Origin: Drechslerella dactyloides
Taxonomy: Eukaryota; Ascomycota; Orbiliomycetes; Orbiliales; Orbiliaceae
Reading direction: 5' to 3'
Assembly: GCA_020064725.1 (NCBI GenBank)
Contig: JAGTWJ010000017.1
Location: 3,348,001-3,412,000 of the forward strand
Length of the DNA: 64,000 bases
Position 1 is the first letter of the stretch. Each line of letters opens with the position of its first letter. Shown here one piece after another: positions 12,373 to 24,072 of this stretch. The notes under the pieces were generated by a model, which was not told where the DNA came from, searched no databases, and was given only the letters and a program-made list of their open reading frames with translations. Made by a program: the position numbers and the translations under genes.

Positions 12373-15300
12373 AGCAGTCTGTAGGCCTAAGCTTATCTGC
12401 AAAAGAGAGTCGTCAGCATCGAGGAGAGTATGACAGAAGCAGGGAAAGGTGAAGAATAGGATCCGTATCGTTTTATTTTATCTCCATGTTTGGGTTGTAG
12501 TGCGGGCTCCGTTCTTTTGCTCCTTCGACAGCAGGATGAGAGTTGATGGAGAGTTGATGAGCGTACCTTATGGATTAAAGCGGACTGGAGCCCCGAATGT
12601 ATCAGGGAGTTCTCTGGCGGATGATATGTGTGTGGTACCGTTTCCAGGAACAAAGATGAAGTGAGGTGACACGAAGATGCCGGGCTAGGATGGTATCTGG
12701 ACGGGCGGCGCTATGAAGGGGTCAAAGTCGAATGGTGCAAAGTTCAAGTGAGCTGTCCACATCCATATCATTGGGAAGAAGCTGGCCGTACGTTGTGGTC
12801 GGAGGACGGTAGATATCAAGCTGTTGGTGAGCTGGGAGTCTTCCTATCTAAAACATAGGAGAGGTCTGGGGCGGGTGCATGAGACTGCGTCGATACGGCC
12901 AGCACTCCCGAACTGCGATGGATCGGGACAGGAGAAAACGACCGGATTCCAGGAAATCTGCCTGGAAGAGGCAGCGGCGAGGTCGGAGGATGCTGACAGA
13001 AGGATAGGCAAGGTGACTTTTTGAACGCGTCGGTATCGTCGTCGGCGGTTGCGGTGGACGAGGCGGTGACGGCGGACGGGAGCTGTGGTGGTGGTCAGGC
13101 ACTGCGGTGCGCACTGGCGGGTGCTCAGCTCCTGCGCAGGGCTGCTTGCAAATAGACCAAGTGCCGGGCACAGATGACCGGCCGGCCGGACAGACGTGGA
13201 CCTGACCTCGCGCGAGGATCGATGAGAGGGAGAACGAGAGCGGCTTTCGTCGGCGAAGAGCAGGGAGCCAGGTAATGTCAGTCAGCCAGCCCTTTCTTCG
13301 ATTCGATCGATCCGACTCGAGATTGCAAGTGACGACGAGGATTGATTCGATCGCAGCAGCTGCGATCGATGATGGCCAACGTCGACCTGGGTCGCCGTCA
13401 ACGAAGCTAACTCAACGGGTTTGTCTGCGGTATATTCGCAAACCGAGAACAAACGTTAATTAAGTTAATGGTGAACACCAACAGGACACCGAGCACTCGA
13501 GGCTTCAAGATGGTGGATATCGAGCGGGAAAGCGTCAACGAAGCACCAGCCGGCAGCGGGATTCGAGTCGGAAGGGAAGCCCTCGAGGCCCAAAAGCGCC
13601 AATACGACGAGATTTAAAGGATCTGTTGACAAGGCAGCAGGCAAGGGGAACCGGAGGCGTGTCCCTGGCTTGTAGGCAGGCGGGCTCTCTCTCACGACTG
13701 CGAGACGACGGACGTAACTGGCACTGCTGCTGCTCCTGCGTGCTGCTCCTGGCGACTCTGCTGAGCACGGTCCCAAGCTGGCTAGCCCTGCGTCAGGCTG
13801 GATGCTGTAATGCAATCGCTGTTTTCCGGGGCACGACGACCAGCAGCACTTCCAGAAGCTCTCTTGATTGGGAGGCGGTCCCGAATCCGGTCAAGGATCC
13901 GATGCAGCAGCCGAGAGCCGTTGCAAGATTAATGTATGCGCGGCGCTGGGCGGACGGGTCTCCACGCCGGTCGGCGGACCTGCTTCTGCTCAGAGTTTGG
14001 GCCAAAGCCAAATTCGAAACCAGCACTGCCGGGTTAACTCCGTTCTCGCAGTGCGGATGTTAACGTTGTGCGATTAATTGTGATTGCGAAGTCGAAGCTA
14101 CGCTACTTGCAACCTTTGGTGTCGCCGGGCGTGGCTCGCGTTCGGGCTAACGAGACGGCGGTATGGCGGCGATCGATCTCCGAGTATTTGCTCGATGCGC
14201 AACTGTGGCTGGCTCGCCCGGCTGGCCTGTCTCACGAGCGAGCTATCACGATGGGTTCACGCCGGGTGTCGTGTCTTGGAATTAGCGGTGTGGGAAGGTC
14301 TATATATCTGGACACGCAACCACGAGGGCGTGGGTGCGGGTGTGTGGATATTATATATCTGCATCCGATCTGGCCGCTATGCGCTTTAGCTTTCAACTGG
14401 GAATGGCACCCGGTTGACAATTTCACAGTTGGTAGGTGAAATGCAGTTCACGGAGCAAGCATTTGCTAGGCTGGAGATTCATTTCCATTTATAATATGAC
14501 TCTATCTTCCTCACCGGCACGATCATTATCTACCAGTCCGAAGGGTGCATTGACTAGCACATCTGTCAACGTTACCCAGATCCATTAAGTATGTACGAAC
14601 TACCACTTCACTCTTTCATTTCGGACATGCAGCCGACTTGAGTCCCAACCAGCCAGACTTCTACACGCGGACGGCACCCAGGCGTCGGCAGAGCCCCCTG
14701 CGAGCTCGCAGCCTTGCATGAAAGGTTAAAAAGGGTCGGGTTGGCGCCGAGCTCGTAAACAGCTGTTTCAATCGGGCAACGAAACGCTCGGGAAAAATGG
14801 GAGTCGCTCGACGTATCGCCCATTCATTGACTGACTGACTGGCTGCTGTCAGGAAATATGTATATGTGTGTGCATGTGGGGAGTGCATGCAACGGCAGGA
14901 ATTCTGTAGGAACAAGCAAGGATGGGCAGCTCGATGCGTCCAGGCACAAGTACAGTTACAAAGCCCTGTCCAGATGGCTGTATCTCAGGCGCAGGAACCG
15001 GGGTTTCTATTGGCCAGCTGGTCCTTCCGCCTCCGTCACCTGTTGGCCTGTAGATAGCGTAAGTCCTGTGGATGTACAAGTACAATACATTATTGATGCC
15101 CGACTGTCTTGACCTGAACACCAAGCGACAGGTGACCCTGGTGACCTTCGGCCGCCGACGCTCTCCATTCCTACTGGTCAAAGCGCTCCTCGAACGAGAT
15201 TTGGTGATTTCTTTTTGCCAAAAATAAGTCTGGTCGTTTCCAGAGACCAGATAGACTCCGCCAACGGTTTCGATGGGGACTCGCTTGGGGACTGGCGTGT

Positions 15301-15984
15301 CTCGCAAAAAGGACATTCTGCCCATGACGTGAGATGGAATGATCCCAGAGGCAAATAGCACCATATCATCTATCATGGGTTTTCCATAGCTGGCATATCG
15401 CCTCCTATGAGCGCTTTATTGCATATTGCAAAACTCTTTCATTTCATTTGGTGATACTGCCATTCCGGCTGTCTTCCCACACTCGCACTAGGCAAACTCA
15501 AGCCCGGCGTCTCTGCCGCATTCCGTGACTCACCTCCCGTCGAGGGAGAAAGATTTCCGCTAGCAACTGCTTGATAGTTGGCAAATCAAAGCGGCTCGAG
15601 AACTGTCGGCACCGTCTCGATTCCAGATTTAGCATAGCCCTCCCGCAGACTATTTCTCGCTTATGCAAAGTCGAATCTCTCGATATCGGGAAAAACAACT
15701 TGAGGGCTGCACTTCTGGCCCTGTCAAACTCAATCCTACTCGCTGCACTGCGGACTGATTACACGAAATAGGATCCAATTCCTTGCAGCCGTGCCGAAAT
15801 TTCTTACCCCGCTCAGCTGTGGAGCGTTTCTGCTCCCGATTCCTTCACGGGGCCGACGTGCGGGGTCCAGAACTCGGCGTCAAATCTTCGAGAAATAAAA
15901 TCCATCTGTACTCTGACAGGCTGCTGATGGATTTTTGTTTTCGTGGGATCTTGACAAGATGAGAGACAAAATGCCATAGCCTCC
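12373..15984. other. Intergenic region, no supported gene
   Basis: This 3.6 kb stretch holds the atg13 promoter and probable leader intron (about 12403-12600) and the 3' flank of trm7. The longest ATG-initiated frame (14849-15376, minus, 175 codons) has no recognisable domain and is about as long as chance would give. No RNA gene was found. Confidence 0.55.
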
Positions 15985-17070
15985 TCAGTTCCCAATCTTG
16001 CCACCGTTCCCTTGTCTTCTGCGCATCTCAATCGCAGTCTTGTACGGCGGTGCTGTCGGCGGCTGGATCGGATCTATGCTCACCCTCTTCACTCCATTCT
16101 CGTCCATCTCTGGCAGTTGATATGTCGCGTCTGAATCCCACTCTGAGAGATCCCCGCACGCTATAAACGGGGCGACCCACCTTCCGTTAGGCGCATCCTC
16201 CAGGCTGACCTCTGAAATCTGCCCCTCCACATCCTCCTGCCTTGTCGGTCCCGTCCAGATGGGATGCTCCAGCGATGGCTCAAACCCCACTGGAGGAGAG
16301 TAGTTCTGACACACCACGAACGCTTCAATGCTGCTGCCACGGCTGCTTCGAGGCTTGGCCACGGTAACCCGCTCGAAAAAGATCCTGAGCTTGCAGTACA
16401 ACTCTGCCACGTCGCGTCCACGGAATATCTTTGCGACAAAGTTCCCGCCGGGTCGAAGAACACACGTAGCTAGGTTCAAAGCCGCAAGAAGCAGCTGTGC
16501 TTGAATGTACTCATCCAGATCGTGGAGGCCTGTAACGTCCGGAGCGCCGTCCGAAACAACGAGATCCACATTGGCAGAGTCAGACTCGAGATGCTTCAAG
16601 ACTAGCGGGAGCGTCGATGGGTGCGTAATGTCTGCCTGTAGTGTGATAACGCCGGGTAGAGGAGTCATCGGCTGGAGGTCCAACGCTACTATCTTCACTT
16701 TTGGCTTCGATTGCCGTTCTGGTGCAGCAGAATTTGCATCGGCCACGTTGATATTGTGGGGTTTGGCGTCCGTCCTGCCCCCGTCCTTGTCCTTGGTGAT
16801 GAGCGACCGCGAGAGGACCTGCGACCATGAGCCGGGAGCGGCGCACAGGTCGACGACTCGAGTAACATCTTTGAAGAGGTTGAATTGCGCGTCGAGCTGC
16901 AGAAGCTTGTAGGCAGATCGCGCGCGGTAGCCTTGCTCTTTCGCGAGCCGGTAGTACGAATCCCGTTTGTCCTTCGACCTGTATGGTTTTTTTTCGCACC
17001 GTAGTGTCAGCTTGGCCACATATGTACGCGCGTAACGCTGTCGGATTGCGTCAACTTACGACTTGCCCAT
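15985..17070 (-). CDS. trm7: tRNA 2'-O-ribose methyltransferase Trm7 (FtsJ/RrmJ family)
   Basis: Trm7 methylates the ribose of nucleotides 32 and 34 in the anticodon loop of certain tRNAs, using S-adenosylmethionine, with partner proteins Trm732 and Trm734. The gene has an 11-nt first coding exon (17070-17060, ATG GGC AAG TC) and a second exon 16978-15985; the join restores the family-typical start MGKSSKDKRDSYYR and gives 334 residues. The SAM-binding motif VVDLCAAPGSWSQVLSR is intact. The K-D-K-E catalytic tetrad is visible: Lys28 (in RSAYKLLQL), Asp in VVSDGAPD, Lys in GGNFVAKIFRG and Glu in SSIEAFVVC. A hydrophilic insertion of about 35 residues separates the SAM motif from VKIVALDLQPM. 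The gene is divergent from the WDR7-like gene. Confidence 0.95.
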
Positions 17071-17417
17071 CTCGAGGAGCTGTGCGATGCAGGTTGTCGA
17101 GCTTAAACGTTTGCAGGCCTGAGTCGGTTTGTGAATGTTGGAGGGTTTGAATTCTTTCGTCCTCCCTGGCCGGGATTTAGCGCCCCGGCGCAGCTAGCTA
17201 ACCGGCCGATGCCAATTGACGTGAATGTTGACGAAACCATGCCGAGCACCAGCGCCTCCGCACTCACCTGTATGTACGATGGGCGAAAACTCGATCGCGG
17301 GAGACATCGGCTCGGTCGGGACTTGATCGCATCAGCCCACGATAAGTACGGATACCATAAATCTGACCCTCCGGTCCATGGCACCCCTGACAGCCTGCGC
17401 CGCGCAAGACCTCCCGA
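17071..17417. promoter_or_regulatory. Shared divergent promoter of trm7 and the WDR7-like gene
   Basis: Only 347 nt separate the two start codons. No TATA box is obvious on either strand. The compact head-to-head layout suggests a bidirectional promoter. Confidence 0.5.
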
Positions 17418-20400
17418 ATGGCATCACCACCGCTAAACCTCGGGTTCGCGCATACCCCGGACCGCCTGCTTCCGTCTTCCCTCGGACTGCCCACGGCCTC
17501 TTACTTCATCCGGGATTGCCATCTGCTCGCAATCGGATACGCGTCGGGTGCTATCGCGCTCATTGAATCCGTGGGGGACGGCACCCGCCAGCGGCTCCGA
17601 AACTACCTCAGCGGCCACGAGGCTGCCGTCGTCGCCTTCGAATCCATCGCCGTTCGATCGCCCAGCGGGAATGATGACGTCATACTCCTGAGTCTGTCGC
17701 TGGACGGCAGCGTGCGCAAGTGGGATGCGGCGGACGGGCGCTGTCTGCAGGCTGCGGAAGCGGTATTCGAAGCCCGCCCGCGTGGGATAGCCGTTGTGCC
17801 CATCCCCGCCGTGAACTCGGAGGGCAAACCGCTGGAGTTCAATTGGTTGACGGACTACTACGTGCTGGTATACGGATGCACGACGGCTATCATCGCCCTG
17901 TCGTTCACGACTCTGTCGGCGATATCGCTGTGGACGGGGCATCAAGATTGGCCTGTGGTGCTATCGATTCCCGGGGCGTCGCACAATACCGTCTTCACAG
18001 TCGAAAAGGAGGGCAGCCTCCAGCCGTGGACGCTGGTCAAGCGGCCGCCTGGTGTTATTGATATCACGAGAGTCCAGGACACGCCGCTGTCCATCGGCGA
18101 TAAGAGACTGGGTGCCGTTGTATCCGCTATCCTATTCCACGACTCCAAAGAGGAGGACGAGGACAAAGTTCTGGTCGTACAAAACAACGGACTATGCGTA
18201 TATCAGTGTATCAAGAGCGGTGGGATCAGGTTGCAGTTCCTGCAGTCGGTCGACGAAGTGGCACTTGTCAGAGGCGCAGCCGTCCAAGGCCAGTCGATCT
18301 TCTGCTTCCTCCAGGGTGGGAATATGTCCATCTATAATGCCGACGACTTGGAGGTTCTGGAGCGGGTCTCTCAGCTGCGGTCTCCAGATTACAGGACGAT
18401 ATTCTACGCTGCCGGCGAGTCGCCGACTGGAAAGACGCAGGTTACAGCATTCACGGTAACCAACGGCGGGGCGAATTCAATCATCACAGGGTACAAGGGC
18501 TCGAAAGAGGAGGCTTTGCGCTGGAGTGACCCAGGTACTTCTCCCTTGCTTCTGAGATCTTGACGCGGTATATTCTAATATGCTTCCTTTTAGATCTTCA
18601 GGGGCTAGAGAAGAACTCGGACGAGCGCGAGATAGTGTCCTCGACGGCCTCGGCTCTGTTTGAGTGTACTATCGCCTTTGCCATTGGCAATGTCCTCAAT
18701 CTATACACGTTGGACCACTTCTTGTTAAACTTATCATCACCCAGCCATTCTATACAACTTCCAAACCACAGCGACCGCGTTAACATCCTCCAGCCAATCC
18801 AGCTCCCCAAAACGGCCGCTTCAGATGAACAAGATTACCTTGTCGTAGGGCTAGACAACGGCTGTATCTATCTGGTTGAGCCAGAATCCTTCCAGATCTC
18901 CGGCTGCCTATCTTTGCACCCGGGCCCCATTGCCGGTGTTATCGTTCTTCCCGCAGACCTGGCACCGAGAATACGGTCCACCTTGCTGGTATATTCTGAA
19001 AACGGGAGCGCCTCAATTGTAGATATCATACCTGCCGTTAGCGAGTCGTCGCCATTCAAAGTACGCACGCTTCTAACATTACCATCCAGCATGGCGCCGC
19101 GCAAGCTCGTCTGTGTCGCGACGCAGAAAGGCAGGAACATCCTCCTGCTGATCGATAGCGATGGTCGAAAGCGTTTGTGGGACGTTGATTCTATAGAAGG
19201 TGGACCGATTGTAAACGACACCGAGTCGCCGCAGTCCACAAATTCCCATGATAACCAGAATCCCGAGGAGTTGGGTAGCTCGAAGGAACCATGGAGAGAA
19301 CACCGGCTTGCAGACTCCAAGAATGATCCGCCTGTCGGCCAACCGACGTCGATTGTCCGAGACAGCAAGTCGCCGAGTATGCATGGGTATCCCACTGCCA
19401 AGGTGGACATCTTCGCCATAATACGATACCTGCATAAAAGGACAAAGAGCGCGGACGAGGTGAAGGCTCTGTCCATGCATGCGAATGTGCTTCTGCCGGC
19501 TAGGAGCCTACTTACCGTTCTCGTGGACTACCTTGGGATTCTGGATGAGCCTCTCCCGTACGAGGGTAAGCTGGAACTGAAGCAGATGCTGGTGGAATGT
19601 CAGTCGAGTGTATCGATTGTGCAGGTCGACTGTGAAGGGGATATTTCGATCTTACTTAGGGATAAGTCACAGAGCCCTAGTTCTCGTTGGAAGGACATGA
19701 GTTCGCGGGGTCGGACTCAGATGGTTACATCGATCTGCTCTTTGGTATATACCATTCTGCACTTGACCACGGGATCCGAGGCGATGTCTAAGGGGGATGG
19801 TTTGTTGAGAGAGACGGCTCTGTCTGTTCTCAAACATCGGCGTGAGAGCGAGGGCTCCGGGTTAGATCTGGCGCTGCTCTGCGAATTCTGGACCGACTTG
19901 AATCGTGAGTGCGATATAAGACAATGATTTCACGCCGTTCACTGGATAATTTGGACTTGAGTACTGACTGCAACTACTTCACAGCCTGGATACGAGGGTC
20001 ATGCCGGATACTGCTGCAGATAGAACTGTCGTTGTTGAAACAACGAGAGATAAGACATGCCATAGACTACTGGCAGGATTACCGTACGTACCCACCACTG
20101 GACTGAGCTACGTTAGTCACAAAACGCTAACTTTCTACTACAGTGCCGACCCAGATATCACATGAGCTCTTCACCTTGAAGGATGTGCATCGAGCCGTTG
20201 TCGTTTTGGCAATCATGATCATCTTGTTGGACGATGAAAATACATCCGAGTTCAAAATAGATAGAGGGTAAGCAAATCCCGGGCGTCACGATCAAGATAT
20301 CTACCCACTTATAACATGGATGCCTGAAAATTACTCTTAGTCTCCGCCGTAATGTCGCCCTCTCGATCGAACTGTTCCTCACCGACAGCGACACAGCGTA

Positions 20401-21259
20401 CCAGGATGTCGCTGTCGACCTCGTCAGCGAAGGTTGGCTCAGCTGGCAGAGTGAATTCGACGCTTTCGAGGTGATCCACATCCTCATGCGCATCCTGGCC
20501 ACGCCCTCCCTCCCGGAAGACCGCATCCAGAAGATCAACAGAGCATTCATCAAGATCGCGCAGAAGAACGCCCCGCTCCTCGCCTCAGGGCTAGCAAACT
20601 GCATCTCCCACACCGCGCCAGAGAAGGGCATCGCATTGACAACCCTCACCGACCTCGTCAACCTGAGCATCGCAGCAAAGAGGACCGTCATATCCATCGT
20701 CCGCGCGGACCCCTATCTCTTCGCCGAGCCGGAGATCATCAAGGTTGTTGTGGACGCCATCGTCAAGATCCTCGACCCGCAAGGCGGCCAGATTCGCGAA
20801 CGCGTGCTGCAGTACGTCTCAGAGCTTGTCAACGAGATCGTCGACGCGTATCCGACTGTCGCGTTCCACCGGCCGACGCAGCGGCTTGCGGTCTCGGCGT
20901 CGCCGCGATCGATCATGATCTACGATTTGAATACTGCGAAGCCTGTCGCGAGTCTGGAGGGACACACGCGGACCGTGCAGTTCCTAACATTCAGTGGTGA
21001 TGGGAAGACAATTGTTGGGATCGATCTTGATGAATCGCAAGTGCTGGTGTGGAAGATTGCGGTTAGCATATTCTCGAGTTTTATAGGCGCAGCGGCGAAC
21101 ATGGGGGTGATAGGCACAGAGGGTATCGGGGTCATTACCGCTAAAGCGAAGTATGGATTTAAGAACTCGAAGAGTGTCGGGATGGTGAGGATAGAATTCA
21201 CGGGCGAGAGGACGGTGAGAATAACGGCTGGAGCGGATGTGACATTGGTGAATATCTAG
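17418..21259 (+). CDS. WDR7/rabconnectin-3 beta-like WD40 protein
   Basis: Five exons (17418-18534, 18594-19904, 19985-20083, 20144-20267, 20341-21259) join in frame to 1,189 residues; the four introns are 59-80 nt. The N-terminal half carries degenerate WD40 blades, for example LSLSLDGSVRKWDAADGRCL and YLVVGLDNGCIYLVEPE. A middle Ser/Asp-rich linker is followed by helical repeat-like sequence, and a final WD pair reads FHRPTQRLAVSASPRSIMIYDL then LEGHTRTVQFLTFSGDGK. This domain order and the last motif resemble metazoan WDR7 (rabconnectin-3 beta), which works with DMXL/Rav1-type proteins in V-ATPase assembly and endosomal acidification. The homology is from memory of the family pattern; the role here is inferred. 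Confidence 0.8.
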
Positions 21260-21789
21260 AGCTTGATCTAGCACATTCCCGCTCGTGTGCATACACTACT
21301 TGTCTCGCAAGCCAGACGCCTTCCTTTGGCTGCGAAGCAATACACTACCCAAATCACTAAATTTAACATTTAATATTTAAAAGACCAACGAGTTGGCACA
21401 CATATGCAAATGATTCATTTGGAGATCGATGCATCGATATCGCGATGTTTTGATGAAAATTATATTAAGGGCGTGAATAAAGATAGAATAACTACTGCGA
21501 TAGATACATCGGCCATAGGGGCCACATCGTATACTTCCGTCCCGTGGATATCATGTCTGAATAAGGAGCGTAAATATCCCCTGTGCTCAAAAAAAAAAAA
21601 AAAAAAACGCCAGCCAATATGGGTATATCTGAACGTAACGCATCACGCTTTCCATAACTGAAAATCGAACCGCAAAAGCATAGGGGTAAAATGTAAACAA
21701 GCATGCAAAACCTTGGTATCATCCAAAATGCCTTCTATAAAGCTACTGGGAGCTGTACCAGCCTCCAGCTATCATGACTGTGGCTTTGA
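21260..21789. other. Intergenic region between convergent genes
   Basis: This holds the 3' flanks of the WDR7-like gene (plus) and the carboxylesterase (minus). It includes a dispersed TGTCTCGCAAGCCAGA motif at 21301-21316 and an A homopolymer at 21589-21607. Confidence 0.6.
21301..21316. repeat. Dispersed GTCTCGCAAGCCAGAC motif copy
   Basis: TGTCTCGCAAGCCAGA is followed by CGCC, and is the copy closest to the apparent consensus of the family seen in the 6-9 kb region. Confidence 0.5.
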
Positions 21790-23911
21790 CTAGCTCCTGC
21801 CAGTCCACACATTGCTTTGCCAGAAACCGCACCTCCCGGCATCGGTATCAGGATCACCGATCATACTGAATCCAAGCAGATCCATGTTCAGTGCGCTGAC
21901 CGTATCGCCAACACGGGACTTATCCCAGTTAACCGTCCACGGCAATCCACCGCTCTCACGGTAGGTGTTCGGATTACCTGACCTCACGAAGCTGGTCAGG
22001 TAGCTCTGCCAGCCGGTCGCCAAGTTCTTCGATGTGAGGAAGTCGAGGTTGAAATCCAACTCGATCGGGCCGAGTTTGATACCCGGATGCCAAAAAGTGA
22101 AGAGGATATCTTCGGCATGGAGGCCGGGAACAACTGAGAACTGGTAGTTGTAGGTCTTGCCCGGGTATGCCTGCGCGATGGTGCGGGTATTGCATGTTAC
22201 GATGAACTGGCCTACGAGGTCGGCGCCACGGAGGAAATTTGTCAAGTATTTCTTGAATAAGCCAGGGGTAGGATACAGATTGAGCATCTTGTCGATTGTG
22301 CTCCGCGTGGCATTGCTAAAGGTGGTGCTGACGGTCGTATAGACGTCTTGGTCGGTGGTTGCCGCCGGATCAGTGAAAATGTAGCCCTCGTTGGAGGTGT
22401 GTCCTACCATGACGCTATCAAGGTCCTTCCAGTAGTTGCCTTTCGCAAATTCGAGGTTTGGCAAGTCTCGGATAAAGCTGTTGTCGACGGCCGGACCGAA
22501 GCCGAATCTTCCGTGATCCTGCGATGCTATCACGCCGCGGTTGGCCTCGTCGATAACTTGAAGAGACTTGCCGCGAAGGCATTCAAGACCCTTGCCCGCA
22601 CAGCCAGCACGTGCCTCGAAGCTCGCGTACTGGGTTTCGAGCTGACCTCCGTCAAATTGCGGCAGCCAGGCCGGCGACTGAATGATCGCGCGTTTGAAGA
22701 GTGGGTTGAGTGTCCCGCCGTTTCCGACGAGGTGGTGGGTGATGCTGCCGCCGCCTGCGCTCTCGCCCATGGCGGTGACAGCGTTCTTGTCGCCACCCAC
22801 GAGACCAATATAATCTTGAACCCATTGGAGAGCCGCACGTTGGTCCCAAAGGCCAGCATTGGGCACTCCGTTTTTCTCAACGGTTGGGCCTGCCAAGAAG
22901 CCGTATGCGCCCATGCGGTAGTTTGGCGCAACATATATCATGTTGTTTTGCGCAGACTTCATCAGAGGCGCGCCATTGTAACTGTCAAGGGTTCGTTAGC
23001 TGATTTCGTCGCAAAATCAAAGAACATTGACATTTTACTTACATAAAGAAATCTTTCGCTCCCAGGGCTGTATCGCGCCAAAATGAATTAGCCTCGCTCT
23101 ACAACCAGGACTTTTAAACTGTGCTCAGAATGTAACCTACCATATCCACCGCCGTAAATCCAGAACATCACCGGGAGGTTCTTAGCCCGTCCCCGGATAG
23201 CGGCGGAAGGGACATAGACATCGAGAAACAGACAGTCCTCTGACTGTGGCTCACTTGTTATGATCGGATACGCGACTGCTCGGGCAATTAATTAACGCAA
23301 TGTCCTTATCTTGCCGCAGGGGGTTGCATTTTCTGCAATTCAATCCCTGAGCCGAGTCCGAAAGTGACACTCACTGCTGAGGAAAGCAGGTGTTGCCTGC
23401 ATGCACTGGTATCCAACATCGCCAAGTTGGATTCCTTCCTCCTGGAGTGGAGGCGCAGGCTTCTGCCAGCGGAGGGCGCCGACTGGCGGGGCTGCGAAGC
23501 GGATGTTGCTGAACTTATAGAACTGCGTGCGCGCGAGATATCGTCAGCGGCTGCTCTGGGCTGCGGTGAGGCGCGACAAGGGCCAATGAAAATGAAACGG
23601 AGGAGTTCGGATGGCTCGCTGAACACTCTCCCCGCGTTCGCTTAAAGCACGGCCGCGGGACAGCTTGCAGGCGCCACCAACCACCAAACATTCAACCACC
23701 ACGAGGACGAACTTACATCACCCAAGACATTGTACTCGGATGCTCGGTAAGTTGCGTACGGCAACTTTAACAACGGCAGGTCCGAGCCTGGCGTGAAGTC
23801 GATGCCAATCCCAATATTCGTGTCCGGCGCCGCAATGGGAGCCGCAACAGCAGCCTGGAGGAGGCTCAACAGAGTCCCCAAGAGGACCAGTAGGCTCGCC
23901 GACAGCTCCAT
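21790..23911 (-). CDS. Secreted type-B carboxylesterase/lipase
   Basis: This alpha/beta-hydrolase (carboxylesterase type B family) should cleave ester bonds outside the cell. Exons are 23911-23717, 23522-23375, 23275-23141, 23067-23043 and 22981-21790, joined in phase to 564 residues, typical for the family; the fourth exon is only 25 nt. A signal peptide (MELSASLLVLLGTLLSLLQA) precedes the mature chain. Family motifs appear in order: YKFSNIRFAAPPVG, EDCLFLDVYVP, the oxyanion-hole MFWIYGGGY, and the nucleophile elbow GESAGGGS with Ser242. The acid is probably Glu in SNEG and the base His in GLHAED. The substrate cannot be told from sequence. A TATATAA sequence lies on the coding strand about 155 nt upstream of the ATG. 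Confidence 0.9.
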
Positions 23912-24065
23912 GGTTTTCTAGCAAAACGAAATGAACTATAACAAAAGGGTATCAAATCGGCAAAAAATGAAACCGACTGTAAACAAATAGCTAGAAAATC
24001 AGACGAAGAGCCGGCGTCGACAGCATCAAGATGAACAGCATTATGATCGAGGGAACTCACGAGAA

Positions 24066-24072
24066 GTTATAT
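24066..24072 (-). promoter_or_regulatory. TATA-like element of the carboxylesterase gene
   Basis: TATATAA is read on the minus strand about 155 nt upstream of the start codon at 23911. The distance is plausible for a fungal TATA box with a leader of about 100 nt. Confidence 0.4.

Noticed and set aside
12403..12653. Additional coding exon upstream of atg13
   Set aside because: An acceptor is present just upstream of the ATG, but no upstream ATG-initiated exon with Atg13-like sequence was found; a leader intron is more likely.
14849..15376. ATG-initiated frame of 175 codons on the minus strand
   Set aside because: No family, no introns, Arg/Ser-rich chance-like composition. At this base composition about one such frame is expected by chance in 64 kb of six-frame space.
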